This document shows, piece after piece, positions 15,377-24,516 of a stretch of 33,631 nt of DNA. The translations under genes were made by a program, and so were the position numbers. Positions within the stretch are counted from its first letter, which is position 1. Every line of letters begins with the position of its first letter. The notes under the pieces are model-generated. The model ran no database searches, was not told the origin of the DNA, and saw only the letters and a list, made by a program, of their open reading frames with translations. This DNA comes from Caulobacterales bacterium (lineage in GTDB: Bacteria > Pseudomonadota > Alphaproteobacteria > Caulobacterales > Caulobacteraceae): assembly GCA_947474395.1 (NCBI GenBank), contig CANJID010000043.1, positions 1 through 33,631 of the forward strand, in the 5' to 3' direction.

Positions 15377-16497
15377 GGCGCGTCCGCGACCCCTAGCAGG
15401 GTCGCCACCTCTTCGCCAATCGCCAGGGATGACGTGAGCCCCGGGCTCTCGATGCCGAACATCGTGACCAGCCCGGCGATTCCATGCGCCTGCGGCCCGT
15501 CGATGCGGAAGTCCGGCTGCGGCTCGTCGGGCCCGTGGATCTTCGGCCGGATGCCGGCGTAGTCGGGCGCGAGCGTCCCGTCCTTCAAGCCAGGGAAGAA
15601 GTGGCGGATGTACTGGTAGAAGCCGGCCGCCCGGCTGGGATCGACCGTATAGTCGACCTCCTCCACATACTGCAGGTCCGGACCGAACCGCGCCTGGCCG
15701 CCGAGGTCCCGCCGGTAGTGCGTCCCCAGCGCCCCGTGGATCGGCGGCGGATAGACCAGGCGTTTGAACGGCGCCTTCTCCGTCAGCAGGAAGTAGTTGC
15801 CCTTGCCGAGCCAGCGGCGGGGAATCTGCGCCTTCGGATAGCCCTCGATGGCCGCCGCGGCCTCCTGCGCGCCGAGCCCCGCCGCCGTGACCAGGAGGCG
15901 GGTGGTCAGGACCGCGGGGTCCACGCCGCCGGTGCGAATTTCGAATCCGCCCCCGGGGAGCGGCTTGGCGGTCTCGAAGGGCGAGGACAGGGCGACCGCG
16001 CCGCCGTGGGCCTCGATCTCTCCCTGAAGAGCCAGCATATAGCCGTGGCTGTCGAACACCCCGCTCTCGGGCGACAGCACCGCCTCCACACAGCGCAGCT
16101 CGGGCTCCATCGCCTTGGCCTCGGCGGCGGTCAGGCGCCGCAGCCCCTCCACCCCGTTGATCCGGCCCTGCTCCGCTATGGCCTCGACGTGGGCCACCTC
16201 GCTCTCGTCGGTCGCCACGATCAGCTTGCCGCAGCGGTCGAAGGGGACGTGGTGCTTTTCCAGGAAGGCGTAGAGCATCCGCCGGCCCTGGACGCAGAGC
16301 CGCGCCTTCAAGGACCCGGTGACATAGTAGAGCCCGCCGTGGATGACCTCGGAATTGCGCGAGGAGACGCCCTCGCCGATGTGGCCGCGCCCCTCCACCA
16401 CCACGGTGGACAGCCCCCGCCCGGTCAGGGCGTAGGCGGTCGCCAGGCCCACCGCGCCTGCGCCCACAACAACCGCATCGAAATCGAAATCCGCCAC
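15367..16497 (-). CDS. lhgO: FAD-dependent oxidoreductase, L-2-hydroxyglutarate oxidase-like
   Basis: The 376-residue DAO-fold enzyme starts with the FAD-binding VVVGAGAVGLATAYALTGRG and has SSRNSEVIHGGLYY, typical of the L-2-hydroxyglutarate oxidase/dehydrogenase family, plus VTAAGLGAQ and, near the end, a GIESPGLTSSLAIGEEV segment that contacts FAD in this family. It would oxidise L-2-hydroxyglutarate, a damage product, back to 2-oxoglutarate, passing electrons to quinone or oxygen. Length (about 370-400) is normal. It stands alone on the minus strand; the gap to divergent pirin is about 120 bp. Related glycerol-3-phosphate or 2-hydroxyacid oxidases are less likely. Confidence 0.85.
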   Translation of the reverse strand: MADFDFDAVVVGAGAVGLATAYALTGRGLSTVVVEGRGHIGEGVSSRNSEVIHGGLYYVTGSLKARLCVQGRRMLYAFLEKHHVPFDRCGKLIVATDESEVAHVEAIAEQGRINGVEGLRRLTAAEAKAMEPELRCVEAVLSPESGVFDSHGYMLALQGEIEAHGGAVALSSPFETAKPLPGGGFEIRTGGVDPAVLTTRLLVTAAGLGAQEAAAAIEGYPKAQIPRRWLGKGNYFLLTEKAPFKRLVYPPPIHGALGTHYRRDLGGQARFGPDLQYVEEVDYTVDPSRAAGFYQYIRHFFPGLKDGTLAPDYAGIRPKIHGPDEPQPDFRIDGPQAHGIAGLVTMFGIESPGLTSSLAIGEEVATLLGVADAPQE

Positions 16498-16620
16498 GTC
16501 CTCAGTTCACCGGGCCGGCGCGGGGGCCGCAAGCTCTAATCGAGGCGACCTCGCGGTTCCCCTCGCCGCGCGCCGGGGCCATAACGGCCCAGCTGCCGGA
16601 TTGGATGCGAGGAGACCTCC

Positions 16621-17511
16621 GTGATCGAGCGTGTGATCGATTCCCGCCGCAGGGACCTGGGCGGCTTCGAGGTGGGGCGGGTGCTGCCCTTCCCGAGCCG
16701 GCGGATGGTCGGGCCCTTCATCTTCCTGGACCATGTCGGCCCGGCGCGTTTCGAGCCCGGCGGCGGCATCGACGTGCGGCCCCACCCGCACATCGGCCTC
16801 TCCACCCTCACCTACCTGTTCGAGGGCGAGATCCTGCACCGGGACAACCTCGGCTACACCCAGACCATCAAGCCCGGCGAGGTGAACTGGATGACCGCCG
16901 GCAAGGGCATCGTCCACTCCGAGCGCACCGAGCCCTCGCTGCGCGCCACCGGCCAGGCGATGCACGGCATGCAGGCCTGGGTCGCCCTGCCCCGCGAGGA
17001 GGAGGAGATCGATCCCGGCTTCTGGCACCACGAGGAAGAGGACCTGCCGACCTATGAGAGCGGCGGCCTGTGGGCCCGGCTGGTGGCGGGCTCGGCCTAC
17101 GGCGCGACGGCCACGGTGAAGACCCACTCGCCCCTGTTCTACGTCCACTGGGAGCTGCAGCCGGGAACGGTCGCCAGCCCGCCGGCCGACTATGCCGAGG
17201 CCGCCGCCTTCGTCGCCCACGGTCAGGTCGAGATCGACGGCCAGATCATCAACGAGGGCCAGATGGCGGTGTTCGCGCCCGGCCCCCGCCCGACGGTGAA
17301 GGCGATCACCCAGGCGACGGTGATGCTGCTGGGCGGCGATCCCATCGGCCAGCGCTACATCTGGTGGAACCTGGTCTCGTCCAGCGTGGACCGGCTGGAG
17401 CAGGCCAAGGCCGACTGGGCCGCCGGCCGCTTTTCCCTGCCGCCGGACGACAACCAGGACTTCATCCCCCTGCCCAACGACCCCATGCCCAAGCCTGAGC
17501 CGATGAGCTGA
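16621..17511 (+). CDS. Pirin-family protein
   Basis: The 296-residue bicupin has the four metal ligands of pirin: His55 and His57 in RPHPHIGLSTLTYLFEG, His99 and Glu101 in GKGIVHSERT. A second cupin half holds the family segment PLFYVHWELQPG and ends with SSSVDRLEQAKADWAAGRF. Bacterial pirins act as quercetin dioxygenases or redox-linked metabolic modulators; which applies here is not visible. The GTG start at 16621 has a GAGGAG ribosome site just upstream. It ends 8 bp before the hairpin repeat at 17520. Confidence 0.9.
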   Translation: MIERVIDSRRRDLGGFEVGRVLPFPSRRMVGPFIFLDHVGPARFEPGGGIDVRPHPHIGLSTLTYLFEGEILHRDNLGYTQTIKPGEVNWMTAGKGIVHSERTEPSLRATGQAMHGMQAWVALPREEEEIDPGFWHHEEEDLPTYESGGLWARLVAGSAYGATATVKTHSPLFYVHWELQPGTVASPPADYAEAAAFVAHGQVEIDGQIINEGQMAVFAPGPRPTVKAITQATVMLLGGDPIGQRYIWWNLVSSSVDRLEQAKADWAAGRFSLPPDDNQDFIPLPNDPMPKPEPMS

Positions 17512-17519
17512 ACCAAAAT

Positions 17520-17616
17520 CCGCTCATCCCGGCGAAGGCCGGGACCCAGGTTTTTTATCGTAAGGCGAGCGGGTTTCAGAAAAGGCCTGGGCCCCGGCCT
17601 TCGCCGGGGTGAGCGG
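17520..17616. repeat. Long hairpin repeat between convergent genes, probable bidirectional terminator
   Basis: A 31-base arm (17520-17550; core CCCGGCGAAGGCCGGGA) is answered by its reverse complement (17586-17616; core CCCCGGCCTTCGCCGGGG), matching at 29 of 31 positions, around a 35-base loop that starts with a T-run. Similar CCGGCGAAGGCCGGG elements are scattered in intergenic regions of many alphaproteobacterial genomes. It lies between the ends of the pirin and esterase genes and could stop transcription from both sides. Confidence 0.8.
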
Positions 17617-17627
17617 GTTGGTTTGAA

Positions 17628-18530
17628 TCAGGTCGCAAAAACTCGCTTCAACCACGCGCTCGCCTCCGCCACGGCGCGGCGGCTGGGCTCGCTGTCCATG
17701 CCGAAGAAGCCGTGGATGGCGCCCTTGTAGTCGCTGTGGGTGGAGGCGACCCCCGCATCCGTCAGCTTGGCGTGGTAGCGCGCGCCCTGGTCGTAGAGAG
17801 GGTCGAACTCGGCGGTGATGACGAGCGCCGGCGGCAGGCGGCCGTGGTCCTTGGCCAGGAGCGGCGAGGCGTGCGGATGGGCGGCGTCGGCCCCATCGCC
17901 GAGATAGGTGGTCTCGAACCAGGTGATGTCCGGCGTGCGCAGGAAATAGCCGTCGCCGTTGGAGACCATGGAGCCCTCGACGGGGCTCGCCATGTGGCTC
18001 ATCGGATAGACCAGGAGCTGGCCCGCGAGCGGGGCCGCCCCCTCGTCGCGTAGCCGCAGGGCCGCCACGGCCGCGAGGTTGCCGCCCGCGCTGTCGCCGC
18101 CGACGGCCACGCGGCCAGGATCGCCGCCGATCTCGCCGGCATGCTGGAGGACCCAGCGCGCCACGGCGGTGCAGTCGTCGGTGGCGGCGGGGAAGCGGTG
18201 CTCGGGCGCGAGGCGATAATGCACCGCCACCACGAGGCAGTCGGCCCCGGCGGCCAGGTTGCGGCAGCCGCCGTCATGGGTGTCGAGATCGCCGACCACG
18301 AAGCCGCCGCCGTGGAAATAGACCAGCACCGGCAGGACCGCCCCCGCCCGCGGCCGATAGATGCGCACCGGAACGCCGGCCAGGACGCGGTCCGTCACCT
18401 CGGCCATCTCGGCGCCCTCCGCGCGGGGCAGGCGCGAGCCGTCGCGCAGCAGCTCGATCGGGATCTGGCTCAGCGGCGGACCGCCCTTCATCTCCTCCAG
18501 AAAGGGCTGCAGGTCGGCGTGGACGGGCAT
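17628..18530 (-). CDS. Alpha/beta hydrolase, hormone-sensitive-lipase (HSL) type esterase
   Basis: The 300-residue enzyme has the oxyanion-hole motif HGGGF at residues 73-77, nucleophile Ser147 in GGDSAGGN, and the other triad members Asp243 (EFDPLYDQG) and His273 (GAIHGFFGM). These are the marks of HSL-family carboxylesterases that cleave short-chain esters. There is no signal peptide, so it is cytoplasmic. Length is typical. The gene is monocistronic, convergent with pirin, and divergent from the SnoaL-like gene across 169 bp. Natural substrate unknown. Confidence 0.9.
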   Translation of the reverse strand: MPVHADLQPFLEEMKGGPPLSQIPIELLRDGSRLPRAEGAEMAEVTDRVLAGVPVRIYRPRAGAVLPVLVYFHGGGFVVGDLDTHDGGCRNLAAGADCLVVAVHYRLAPEHRFPAATDDCTAVARWVLQHAGEIGGDPGRVAVGGDSAGGNLAAVAALRLRDEGAAPLAGQLLVYPMSHMASPVEGSMVSNGDGYFLRTPDITWFETTYLGDGADAAHPHASPLLAKDHGRLPPALVITAEFDPLYDQGARYHAKLTDAGVASTHSDYKGAIHGFFGMDSEPSRRAVAEASAWLKRVFAT

Positions 18531-18699
18531 GGGACTGGCCTCCGGAACGCGGCTCTAAAGGCCTGCTGGAGCGAAGCTAGATCAGGGCCGCGGGCCTTGC
18601 AGCATTTTCCGCAAGCTCCCCGCAACCGCGTCGCCCCCGCCATTAACGGTGCTAGGTTGGCGGCAATCACGGCGCATGCCGGAACAAGGGAGGACAAGA

Positions 18700-19323
18700 A
18701 TGCAGAAGGGATATCTGGCCATGCTGGCCTGCGCCGCCGCCATCGCCATTCCGGCCGCCGCCCAGATCGGCGCGCCCGGCGCCACCGACTGGGTCAAGAA
18801 AGTGCAGCCGGCCGCGGCCAGCCCGTTCTCGCCCGTGATCCCCAAGGGCCGCGCCGACGACTACGTCGCGATCCAGAACCTGATGGGCACCTACCTGGTC
18901 GCCCTCGACGCCGGCGACCTCGACACCTATGCGGGGGTCTTCGCCCCCAATGCGGACATGTACTGGATCGGCGGGGTCGAGCACGGCCGCGAGGCGATCC
19001 ACAAGAACCTCGCCAGCTTCGGCACCGGCCGGCAGAAGCTGCCCAAGGACGCCACCGAGCGGCCGCGCTTCATCCACACCCTGGGCAGCCAGCGGATCGA
19101 CTTCACCGGGCCCAACACCGCCCACGACGTCGGCATGTGGCTGGGCTTTTCCAACCAGACCCCCGACAAGAGCTTCAAGACCGCCGAGTTCGGCCACTAC
19201 GAGGACAAGTACGTGAGGCTGAACGGCCGCTGGTACTTCCAGGAGCGCCGCATCTTCAACGAGCGCCTGTCCAACAAGGGCCTGTACTATCCGGAACTCG
19301 GGGAGACCGATCCGCGCAAGTGA
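18700..19323 (+). CDS. Exported SnoaL-like (NTF2-fold) protein
   Basis: The ATG at 18700 is chosen over an upstream in-frame ATG because GGGAGGA precedes it and because it then starts with a clear signal peptide ([20 protein letters not shown], cleavage likely after AAA-Q). The mature 185-residue protein has the SnoaL/NTF2 arrangement: helix [20 protein letters not shown], the strand DMYWIGG, then [12 protein letters not shown]. Such domains are small-molecule isomerases, hydrolases or binding proteins. No catalytic residues can be assigned. It is convergent with the VOC gene, 16 bp away. Confidence 0.8.
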   Translation: MQKGYLAMLACAAAIAIPAAAQIGAPGATDWVKKVQPAAASPFSPVIPKGRADDYVAIQNLMGTYLVALDAGDLDTYAGVFAPNADMYWIGGVEHGREAIHKNLASFGTGRQKLPKDATERPRFIHTLGSQRIDFTGPNTAHDVGMWLGFSNQTPDKSFKTAEFGHYEDKYVRLNGRWYFQERRIFNERLSNKGLYYPELGETDPRK

Positions 19324-19339
19324 CGCGAAGCCTTCCCGC

Positions 19340-19852
19340 TCAGAACATCTGCACCACGACCCCGTCCGGGTCGCGCACGTAGAAGCCGTATTCGGTGTTC
19401 TGGGCGGGGGTCAGGCCGTGGGCCTGCAGTGTCGGCGTCATGGCCTGGGCGTTGAAGTTCTCCACCTTCAGGCACCAGTGGTCGACCGTGCCGTAGGGCT
19501 GCTGTTGGCGCAGCGAGACAAGCACGGGACCGACGCCGGGGCGGGCGGGGGGCGGCGCGCCGGGCGCGGGTTGCTTGCCCAGGCGAACGATCTTGTTCGC
19601 CGTGTCCTCGCCGATGACCCGGAGGCCGAAGACCCGGGTATAGAAGTCCGTCGAGCGCTTCAGGTCGCTTGCCAGCACCGAGGCGTGGTCGATCCCCGTG
19701 GCCACCAGGGGCGGCGGGGCGGCGGGCTGGGCGAAGGCCGAGGCGGCGCCGCCACCGACGGCGGCCAGCGCAGAGAGCCCGGCCACCAGGTCGCGCCGGG
19801 ACAGCTTCCCGCCTTCATAGCGGTCGATCAGATCGGAAATGACGAGATCCAC
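19340..19852 (-). CDS. Tat-exported VOC (glyoxalase/bleomycin-resistance fold) protein
   Basis: The 170-residue protein opens with a twin-arginine type leader ([17 protein letters not shown], with cleavage likely after AFA at about residue 41) and then one VOC domain: [20 protein letters not shown] and later [16 protein letters not shown] and [15 protein letters not shown]-type end (here [16 protein letters not shown]). His of GIDHAS, His of VDHWC and a C-terminal polar residue are the usual metal positions, though the final Glu is not evident (DGVVVQMF has Gln). It may bind a ligand rather than catalyse. Function unknown. Confidence 0.8.
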   Translation of the reverse strand: MDLVISDLIDRYEGGKLSRRDLVAGLSALAAVGGGAASAFAQPAAPPPLVATGIDHASVLASDLKRSTDFYTRVFGLRVIGEDTANKIVRLGKQPAPGAPPPARPGVGPVLVSLRQQQPYGTVDHWCLKVENFNAQAMTPTLQAHGLTPAQNTEYGFYVRDPDGVVVQMF

Positions 19853-19912
19853 GGGCAGCCTCCGACACTTGCGGCTCTGGGGCCGCCTGGTCGGGAGCCT
19901 ATCCCCTTCCGT

Positions 19913-21091
19913 CTATTGGTCCAGGGTCGAAGCCACCGCCGTCGTGCCCGCGATGAAACCACCGCCGAGGACGCGGCTGGGGCGGTCGGCGGCGTAGAGC
20001 ACGCAGGCCTGGCCGGGGGAGACGCCTTCCTCCGGCGCGTCGAACACGACGGCGGGGACGCCGTCCAGCATCGCCAGTCGGACGGGGACCGGATCGCGGG
20101 TCGAGCGGACGCGGGCCAGGGCGGGCAGGCCCATCGCCGCGGCGTCCTCGATGGTCGGCTGGTCGCCGAGCCAGTTGGTTTCCTTCAGCGTCAGGGAGCG
20201 GGTCAGCAGGGCCTCGCGCGGCCCCACGATGACGCGCCTGGCCTCGGGCTCGATCCGGACCACGAACAGGGGATCGCCCACGGCGACGTTCAGCCCCCGG
20301 CGCTGGCCGACGGTGAAGCGGGTCACGCCGGGGTGGGTCCCCAGCACCCGGCCGTCCAGGTGCACGATCTCGCCCGCCCCCGCCGCATCGGGGCGCAGCT
20401 TGTCGATCAGGGTCGAGTACTTGCCCTCGGGGACGAAGCAGATGTCCTGGCTGTCCGGCTTGTCGGCCACCGCGAGACCAAGGTCGGCGGCGACGCCCCG
20501 CACCTCGCTCTTGGGCAGGCCGCCCAGGGGGAAGCGCAGATAGGCCAGCTGCTCGCGGGTGGTGGCGAACAGGAAGTAGCTCTGGTCGCGCGACGGGTCG
20601 GCGGCCCGGTGCAGCTCGGGACCGTTCGGGCCCACCTCGCGGCGGACGTAGTGGCCGGTCGCCAGGGCTTCGGCGCCGAGTTCACGGGCGACGTCCAGCA
20701 GGTCGCGGAACTTGACCGTCTGGTTGCAGCGGATGCAGGGGATCGGCGTCTCGCCGCGCAGGTAGGCGTCGGCGAAATCCTCGATCACCTCCTGGCGAAA
20801 GCGGCTTTCGTAGTCGAGCACATAGTGGGGCGCGCCAATGGCTTCGGCCGCCGCGCGGGCGTCGCGGATGTCCTGGCCGGCGCAGCAGGCGCCCGCCTTC
20901 TTGGCCGCCTTGCCGTGGTCGTAGAGCTGCAGGGTGACGCCGACCACCTCGTAGCCGGCGCGCTTGAGCAGGGCCGCGGTGACGGTGGAATCCACCCCGC
21001 CCGACATGGCCGCGACCACGCGCGCGCCGACGGGCAGGCCGACGGCGACCTTGCTGGCGTCAAGTGCATCGATGGCGGTGTCGAGGGGCAT
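19913..21091 (-). CDS. mnmA: tRNA-specific 2-thiouridylase MnmA
   Basis: The 392-residue enzyme thiolates U34 of Glu, Gln and Lys tRNAs. Seen in order: PP-loop SGGVDS at residues 30-35, the catalytic pair Cys122 (PIPCIRCN) and Cys218 ([12 protein letters not shown]), the ATGHYVR motif near 144-150, FTVGQRRGL, and the C-terminal substrate-binding beta domain ending in [10 protein letters not shown]. Length is typical. It needs a sulfur carrier, in alphaproteobacteria usually IscS/SufS-linked, not encoded here. The gene is divergent from the DUF1348 gene. Firm identification. Confidence 0.96.
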   Translation of the reverse strand: MPLDTAIDALDASKVAVGLPVGARVVAAMSGGVDSTVTAALLKRAGYEVVGVTLQLYDHGKAAKKAGACCAGQDIRDARAAAEAIGAPHYVLDYESRFRQEVIEDFADAYLRGETPIPCIRCNQTVKFRDLLDVARELGAEALATGHYVRREVGPNGPELHRAADPSRDQSYFLFATTREQLAYLRFPLGGLPKSEVRGVAADLGLAVADKPDSQDICFVPEGKYSTLIDKLRPDAAGAGEIVHLDGRVLGTHPGVTRFTVGQRRGLNVAVGDPLFVVRIEPEARRVIVGPREALLTRSLTLKETNWLGDQPTIEDAAAMGLPALARVRSTRDPVPVRLAMLDGVPAVVFDAPEEGVSPGQACVLYAADRPSRVLGGGFIAGTTAVASTLDQ

Positions 21092-21193
21092 GGGGCGCTA
21101 TTTAGGCTCACCCAGGCCGAAACGCGAGTTTCACCCGCCGAAGCCGGCCCTATACCGTGTCAGCCGCTCGTCCTTCAGCCATCGAGGCCGCCC

Positions 21194-21655
21194 ATGCGTC
21201 CGCCCATGCCGCCCTTCACCCGTGAGACCGCCGCCCAGAAGGCGCGCATGGCCGAGAACGCCTGGAACACCCGCGACGCCGAGAAGGTGGCGGGCGCCTA
21301 TACCGCGGACAGCCGCTGGCGCAACCGCTCGGAATTCCTCGAAGGCCACGCCGCCATCATCGCGTTCCTGACCCGCAAATGGGCGACCGAGCACGAGTAC
21401 CGCCTGATCAAGGAGGTCTGGGCCTTCGACGGCGCCCACATCGCCGCCCGCTTCGCCTACGAATGGCATGACGGCGCCGGGAACTGGTTCCGCAGCCACG
21501 GCAACGAGCAATGGGCGTTCGACGAGGCCGGGCTGATGCGCCGCCGCGAAGCCAGCATCAACGACGTCCCGATCACCGAGGCAGACCGCAAATTCCGCTG
21601 GCCCCTGGGGCCCCGGCCGGAGGATCATCCCGGCCTGTCGGACCTGGGGCTTTAG
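21194..21655 (+). CDS. DUF1348 (NTF2-like) protein
   Basis: The 153-residue protein matches the DUF1348 family: [20 protein letters not shown] at the start, [39 protein letters not shown] and the end [20 protein letters not shown]. These are cytosolic NTF2-fold proteins, conserved and of unknown function. ATG 21194 is favoured by GAGG seven bases upstream; ATG 21206 is an alternative. It is followed after 1 bp by yccF, so the two are likely cotranscribed. Confidence 0.87.
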   Translation: MRPPMPPFTRETAAQKARMAENAWNTRDAEKVAGAYTADSRWRNRSEFLEGHAAIIAFLTRKWATEHEYRLIKEVWAFDGAHIAARFAYEWHDGAGNWFRSHGNEQWAFDEAGLMRRREASINDVPITEADRKFRWPLGPRPEDHPGLSDLGL

Positions 21656-21656
21656 A

Positions 21657-22049
21657 ATGCTGCGGCTGATCCTCAACATCCTGTGGTTCGTGCTGGGCGG
21701 CTGGATCTCGCTGCTGGCCTGGCTGCTGGCCGGGGCGATCCTGGCGATCACCATCGTCGGCCTGCCGTGGACGGCCGCCGCCTTCCGCATCGCCGGCTTC
21801 TCCGCCGCCCCGTTCGGCCGAACCCTGGTCGCCAAGGGCGCGCTGACCGGCGAGCGCCCGAGCGGGATGCTCGACCTGATCTTCAACGTGATCTGGTTCG
21901 TCTTCGCCGGCTGGTGGCTGGCGCTGCACCACATCGTCCTGGCGCTGGCCCTGTTCGTGACCATCATCGGCATCCCCTTCGGGATTCAGCACCTGAAGCT
22001 GGCCCTGACCGCCCTCGCCCCGGTCGGGACGCGGGTGGTCGAAACCTGA
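21657..22049 (+). CDS. yccF: YccF-domain inner-membrane protein
   Basis: The 130-residue protein contains two copies of the YccF repeat: LILNILWFVLGGWISLLAWL then TIVGLPW, and LIFNVIWFVFAGWWLALHHI then TIIGIPFG. Four hydrophobic helices are expected. YccF proteins are widespread and of unknown function. It overlaps nothing but begins 1 bp after the DUF1348 stop (tag-a-atg), indicating coupling, and ends 6 bp from the end of convergent uvrC. Confidence 0.88.
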   Translation: MLRLILNILWFVLGGWISLLAWLLAGAILAITIVGLPWTAAAFRIAGFSAAPFGRTLVAKGALTGERPSGMLDLIFNVIWFVFAGWWLALHHIVLALALFVTIIGIPFGIQHLKLALTALAPVGTRVVET

Positions 22050-22055
22050 CGCCCG

Positions 22056-23930
22056 TCAGCTCTTGCGGAAGAAGCCGTGGATGCGCTCGGCGAGGGCCTG
22101 GCTGACCCCGTCCACCGTCAGCAGGTCCTCCACCGTGGCTCTGGAGACACCCCGCGCGGAGCCGAAGGCGTGCAGCAGGGCCCGCTTGCGGCCCGGCCCC
22201 ACCCCCTCGATCTCGTCGAGCGGGTTCTTGGTCATGTCCATCTTGCGGCGGACGCGGTGGCTGCCGATGGCGAAGCGGTGCGCCTCGTCGCGCAACCGCT
22301 GCAGGTAGTAGAGCACCGGGTCGCGCGGCTCGAGCATGAAGGGCGCGCGGCCGGGGATGAAGAAGTGCTCGCGCCCCGCGTCCCGGTCCGGGCCCTTGGC
22401 GATCCCGGCCACCACGATGTCGTGCAGGCCGAGGTTGATCATGGCCTCGCGGGCGGCGGCGAGCTGGCCGGCGCCGCCGTCGATCAAAACAAGGTCGGGG
22501 CGGGGCGGCGTCTCGCCCTCCTCCTCCTCCTTGACCAGCCGTCCGAAGCGGCGAGCCAGGACCTGGCGCATCATGCCGAAGTCATCCCCCGGGGTGATGT
22601 CCGTGCCCTTGATGTTGAACTTTCGATACTGGTTCTTCTGGAAGCCTTCCGGTCCCGCCACGATCATGCCGCCGACGGCGTTGGTGCCCATGATGTGGGA
22701 GTTGTCGTAGACCTCGATCCGTTCGGGGGCGCCCTCCAGGCCGAACACCTCGCACACTCCCGCCAGCAGTTTCGCCTGGGCCGAGCCCTCGGCCATGCGC
22801 CTGCCTAAGGCCTCGCGGGCGTTGGTCAGGGCGTGGTCAACGAGCTGGCGCTTCTCGCCCCGGCGGGGCACGGCGAGCTCCGCCTTGCGGCCCGCCTTGA
22901 TGGAGAATGCCTCGGCCAGCAGCTCGGCGTTGGGAACCGCATGGCTCAGCAGCATCAGGCGCGGGATCGGCTTGTCCTCGTAGAACTGGCCGAGGAAGGC
23001 GTCGAGGATGTCCGGGTCCTCGTCGGAGCGGTCCACCCGCGGGAAGTAGGCGCGGTTGCCCCAGTTCTGCCCAGCCCGGAAGAAGAACACCTGCACGCAG
23101 GCCTGGCCGCCCTCCGAGTGCAGGGCGAAGACGTCCGCCTCGTCCACGGTCTCGGGGTTGATGCCCTGCTCGCCGGTGATGGAGGCCAGCGCCCGGATGC
23201 GGTCGCGGATGCGGGCGGCGGTCTCGAACTCCAGCTCGTCGGAGGCGGTCTGCATCTCGCGGGACAGGCGGTCGCGCACCGCCTGGCTCTTGCCGGTCAG
23301 GAAGTCGTGCGCCTCCCCCACCAGCTCGGCGTAGCCCTCCGGCGTGATCAGGTCGACGCACGGCGCCGAGCAGCGGCGGATCTGGTGCAGCATGCAGGGG
23401 CGGGTGCGGCTGTCGAACACGCTGTCCGAGCAGGACCGCAGCAGGAAGGCCTTCTGCAGGGTGTTCAGCGTCCGGTTCACCGCCCAGGCCGAAGCGAAGG
23501 GGCCGAAGTAGTCCCCCGGAATCGTGTGCTGGCCCCGGTGCTTCAGGATCTGCGGCAGCGCGTGGTTTCGGCGAAGCAGGATTTCCGGGAAGCTCTTGTC
23601 GTCGCGCAGCACCACGTTGAAGCGGGGCTTCAGCCGCTTGATCAGGTTGGATTCCAGCAGCAGGGCGTCGGCGTCGGTCTTGGTGGTGATGAACTCCATC
23701 GACCGGGTCAGGCTGACCATCAGGCCGATGCGGTTGGTGTGGAAGCGCCCCTGCGCGTACTGCACCACCCGCTTCTTCAGGCTGCGGGCCTTGCCGACGT
23801 AGAGCACTTCCGCGTCCTCGCCGATCATCCGGTACACCCCCGGCTTGTCGGGCAGGCGCTTCACCTCGTCGGCGATCAGGGCCGCCCCGATGAGGGCGGG
23901 CGTCCCGGCTATGACGGACTCGTCGGACAT
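22056..23930 (-). CDS. uvrC: UvrABC excinuclease subunit C
   Basis: The 624-residue protein makes both incisions in nucleotide excision repair. In order: GIY-YIG nuclease (PGVYRM ... [14 protein letters not shown], residues about 28-55), a cysteine-containing linker ([11 protein letters not shown] ... [15 protein letters not shown]), a UVR motif that binds UvrB ([13 protein letters not shown]), the RNase H-like nuclease with [14 protein letters not shown], and C-terminal helix-hairpin-helix motifs. All expected regions are present and length is normal. It stands alone between yccF and a divergent GNAT gene; no SOS box was recognised in the 52-bp gap. Confidence 0.97.
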   Translation of the reverse strand: MSDESVIAGTPALIGAALIADEVKRLPDKPGVYRMIGEDAEVLYVGKARSLKKRVVQYAQGRFHTNRIGLMVSLTRSMEFITTKTDADALLLESNLIKRLKPRFNVVLRDDKSFPEILLRRNHALPQILKHRGQHTIPGDYFGPFASAWAVNRTLNTLQKAFLLRSCSDSVFDSRTRPCMLHQIRRCSAPCVDLITPEGYAELVGEAHDFLTGKSQAVRDRLSREMQTASDELEFETAARIRDRIRALASITGEQGINPETVDEADVFALHSEGGQACVQVFFFRAGQNWGNRAYFPRVDRSDEDPDILDAFLGQFYEDKPIPRLMLLSHAVPNAELLAEAFSIKAGRKAELAVPRRGEKRQLVDHALTNAREALGRRMAEGSAQAKLLAGVCEVFGLEGAPERIEVYDNSHIMGTNAVGGMIVAGPEGFQKNQYRKFNIKGTDITPGDDFGMMRQVLARRFGRLVKEEEEGETPPRPDLVLIDGGAGQLAAAREAMINLGLHDIVVAGIAKGPDRDAGREHFFIPGRAPFMLEPRDPVLYYLQRLRDEAHRFAIGSHRVRRKMDMTKNPLDEIEGVGPGRKRALLHAFGSARGVSRATVEDLLTVDGVSQALAERIHGFFRKS

Positions 23931-23982
23931 GCTCTGGATATAGGCTGCGGCGCTTCACGCGCGAAGGCGGGAACGAGAAGCA

Positions 23983-24516
23983 ATGAGGATCGAGACGCCG
24001 CGCCTCGTGCTCCGCCCCTGGCTGGAAGCCGACCGGGACGCCTTCGCCGCCCTGCACGCCGATCCTGCCGTGATGTGGGATTACGGCGGCTCGCTGCCCC
24101 GCGATATGTGCGACCAGAAGTTCGATCGCTATCGCGCCGCCTTCGACGGGCATGGCTACGGCCGCTGGCTGGTCGAGACCCTCGCCGGTGAGGTCGTCGG
24201 CTACGTCGGCAATATGCCCAGCCGTCCCGACCACACCCTCGGCCCTCACGTCGACATCGGCTGGCGGCTGGCGCAGTCCGCCTGGGGACAGGGCTATGCG
24301 ACGGAGGCCGCCCGCGCCGCCCTGGACGACGCCTTCGGACGCTGCGGCCTGACGGAGGTCCTGGCCTATACGGCCCCCGACAACCTGCGGTCCCAGGCCG
24401 TGATGCAGCGGCTGGCCCTGCGCCGCGACGAGAGCCGCGACTACACCGGCCATGACGGGGTCAAAGTGCGGCGGACCTGGGTCTGGGTGGCGCAGCCAGG
24501 AGCGGCGCAGGCTTGA
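23983..24516 (+). CDS. GNAT acetyltransferase, RimJ/RimL type
   Basis: The 177-residue protein starts MRIETPRLVLRPWLEADRDA, the typical N-terminus of ribosomal-protein/aminoglycoside-type GNAT enzymes, and has DIGWRLAQSAWGQGYATEAA as the acetyl-CoA loop and AYTAPDNLRSQAVMQRLAL (NxxSxxVMxKLG-like). Substrate unknown. The start has a weak GAGAAGCA upstream. Its stop overlaps the TTG start of the Lgt-like gene (TTGA), so it may be the first gene of the operon that follows, though its role in it is unclear. Confidence 0.87.
   Translation: MRIETPRLVLRPWLEADRDAFAALHADPAVMWDYGGSLPRDMCDQKFDRYRAAFDGHGYGRWLVETLAGEVVGYVGNMPSRPDHTLGPHVDIGWRLAQSAWGQGYATEAARAALDDAFGRCGLTEVLAYTAPDNLRSQAVMQRLALRRDESRDYTGHDGVKVRRTWVWVAQPGAAQA

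Noticed and set aside
19418-21655. 745-codon plus-strand frame running through the VOC and mnmA genes
   Set aside because: Antisense shadow; only its last part (from 21194) is real, where it becomes the DUF1348 gene.
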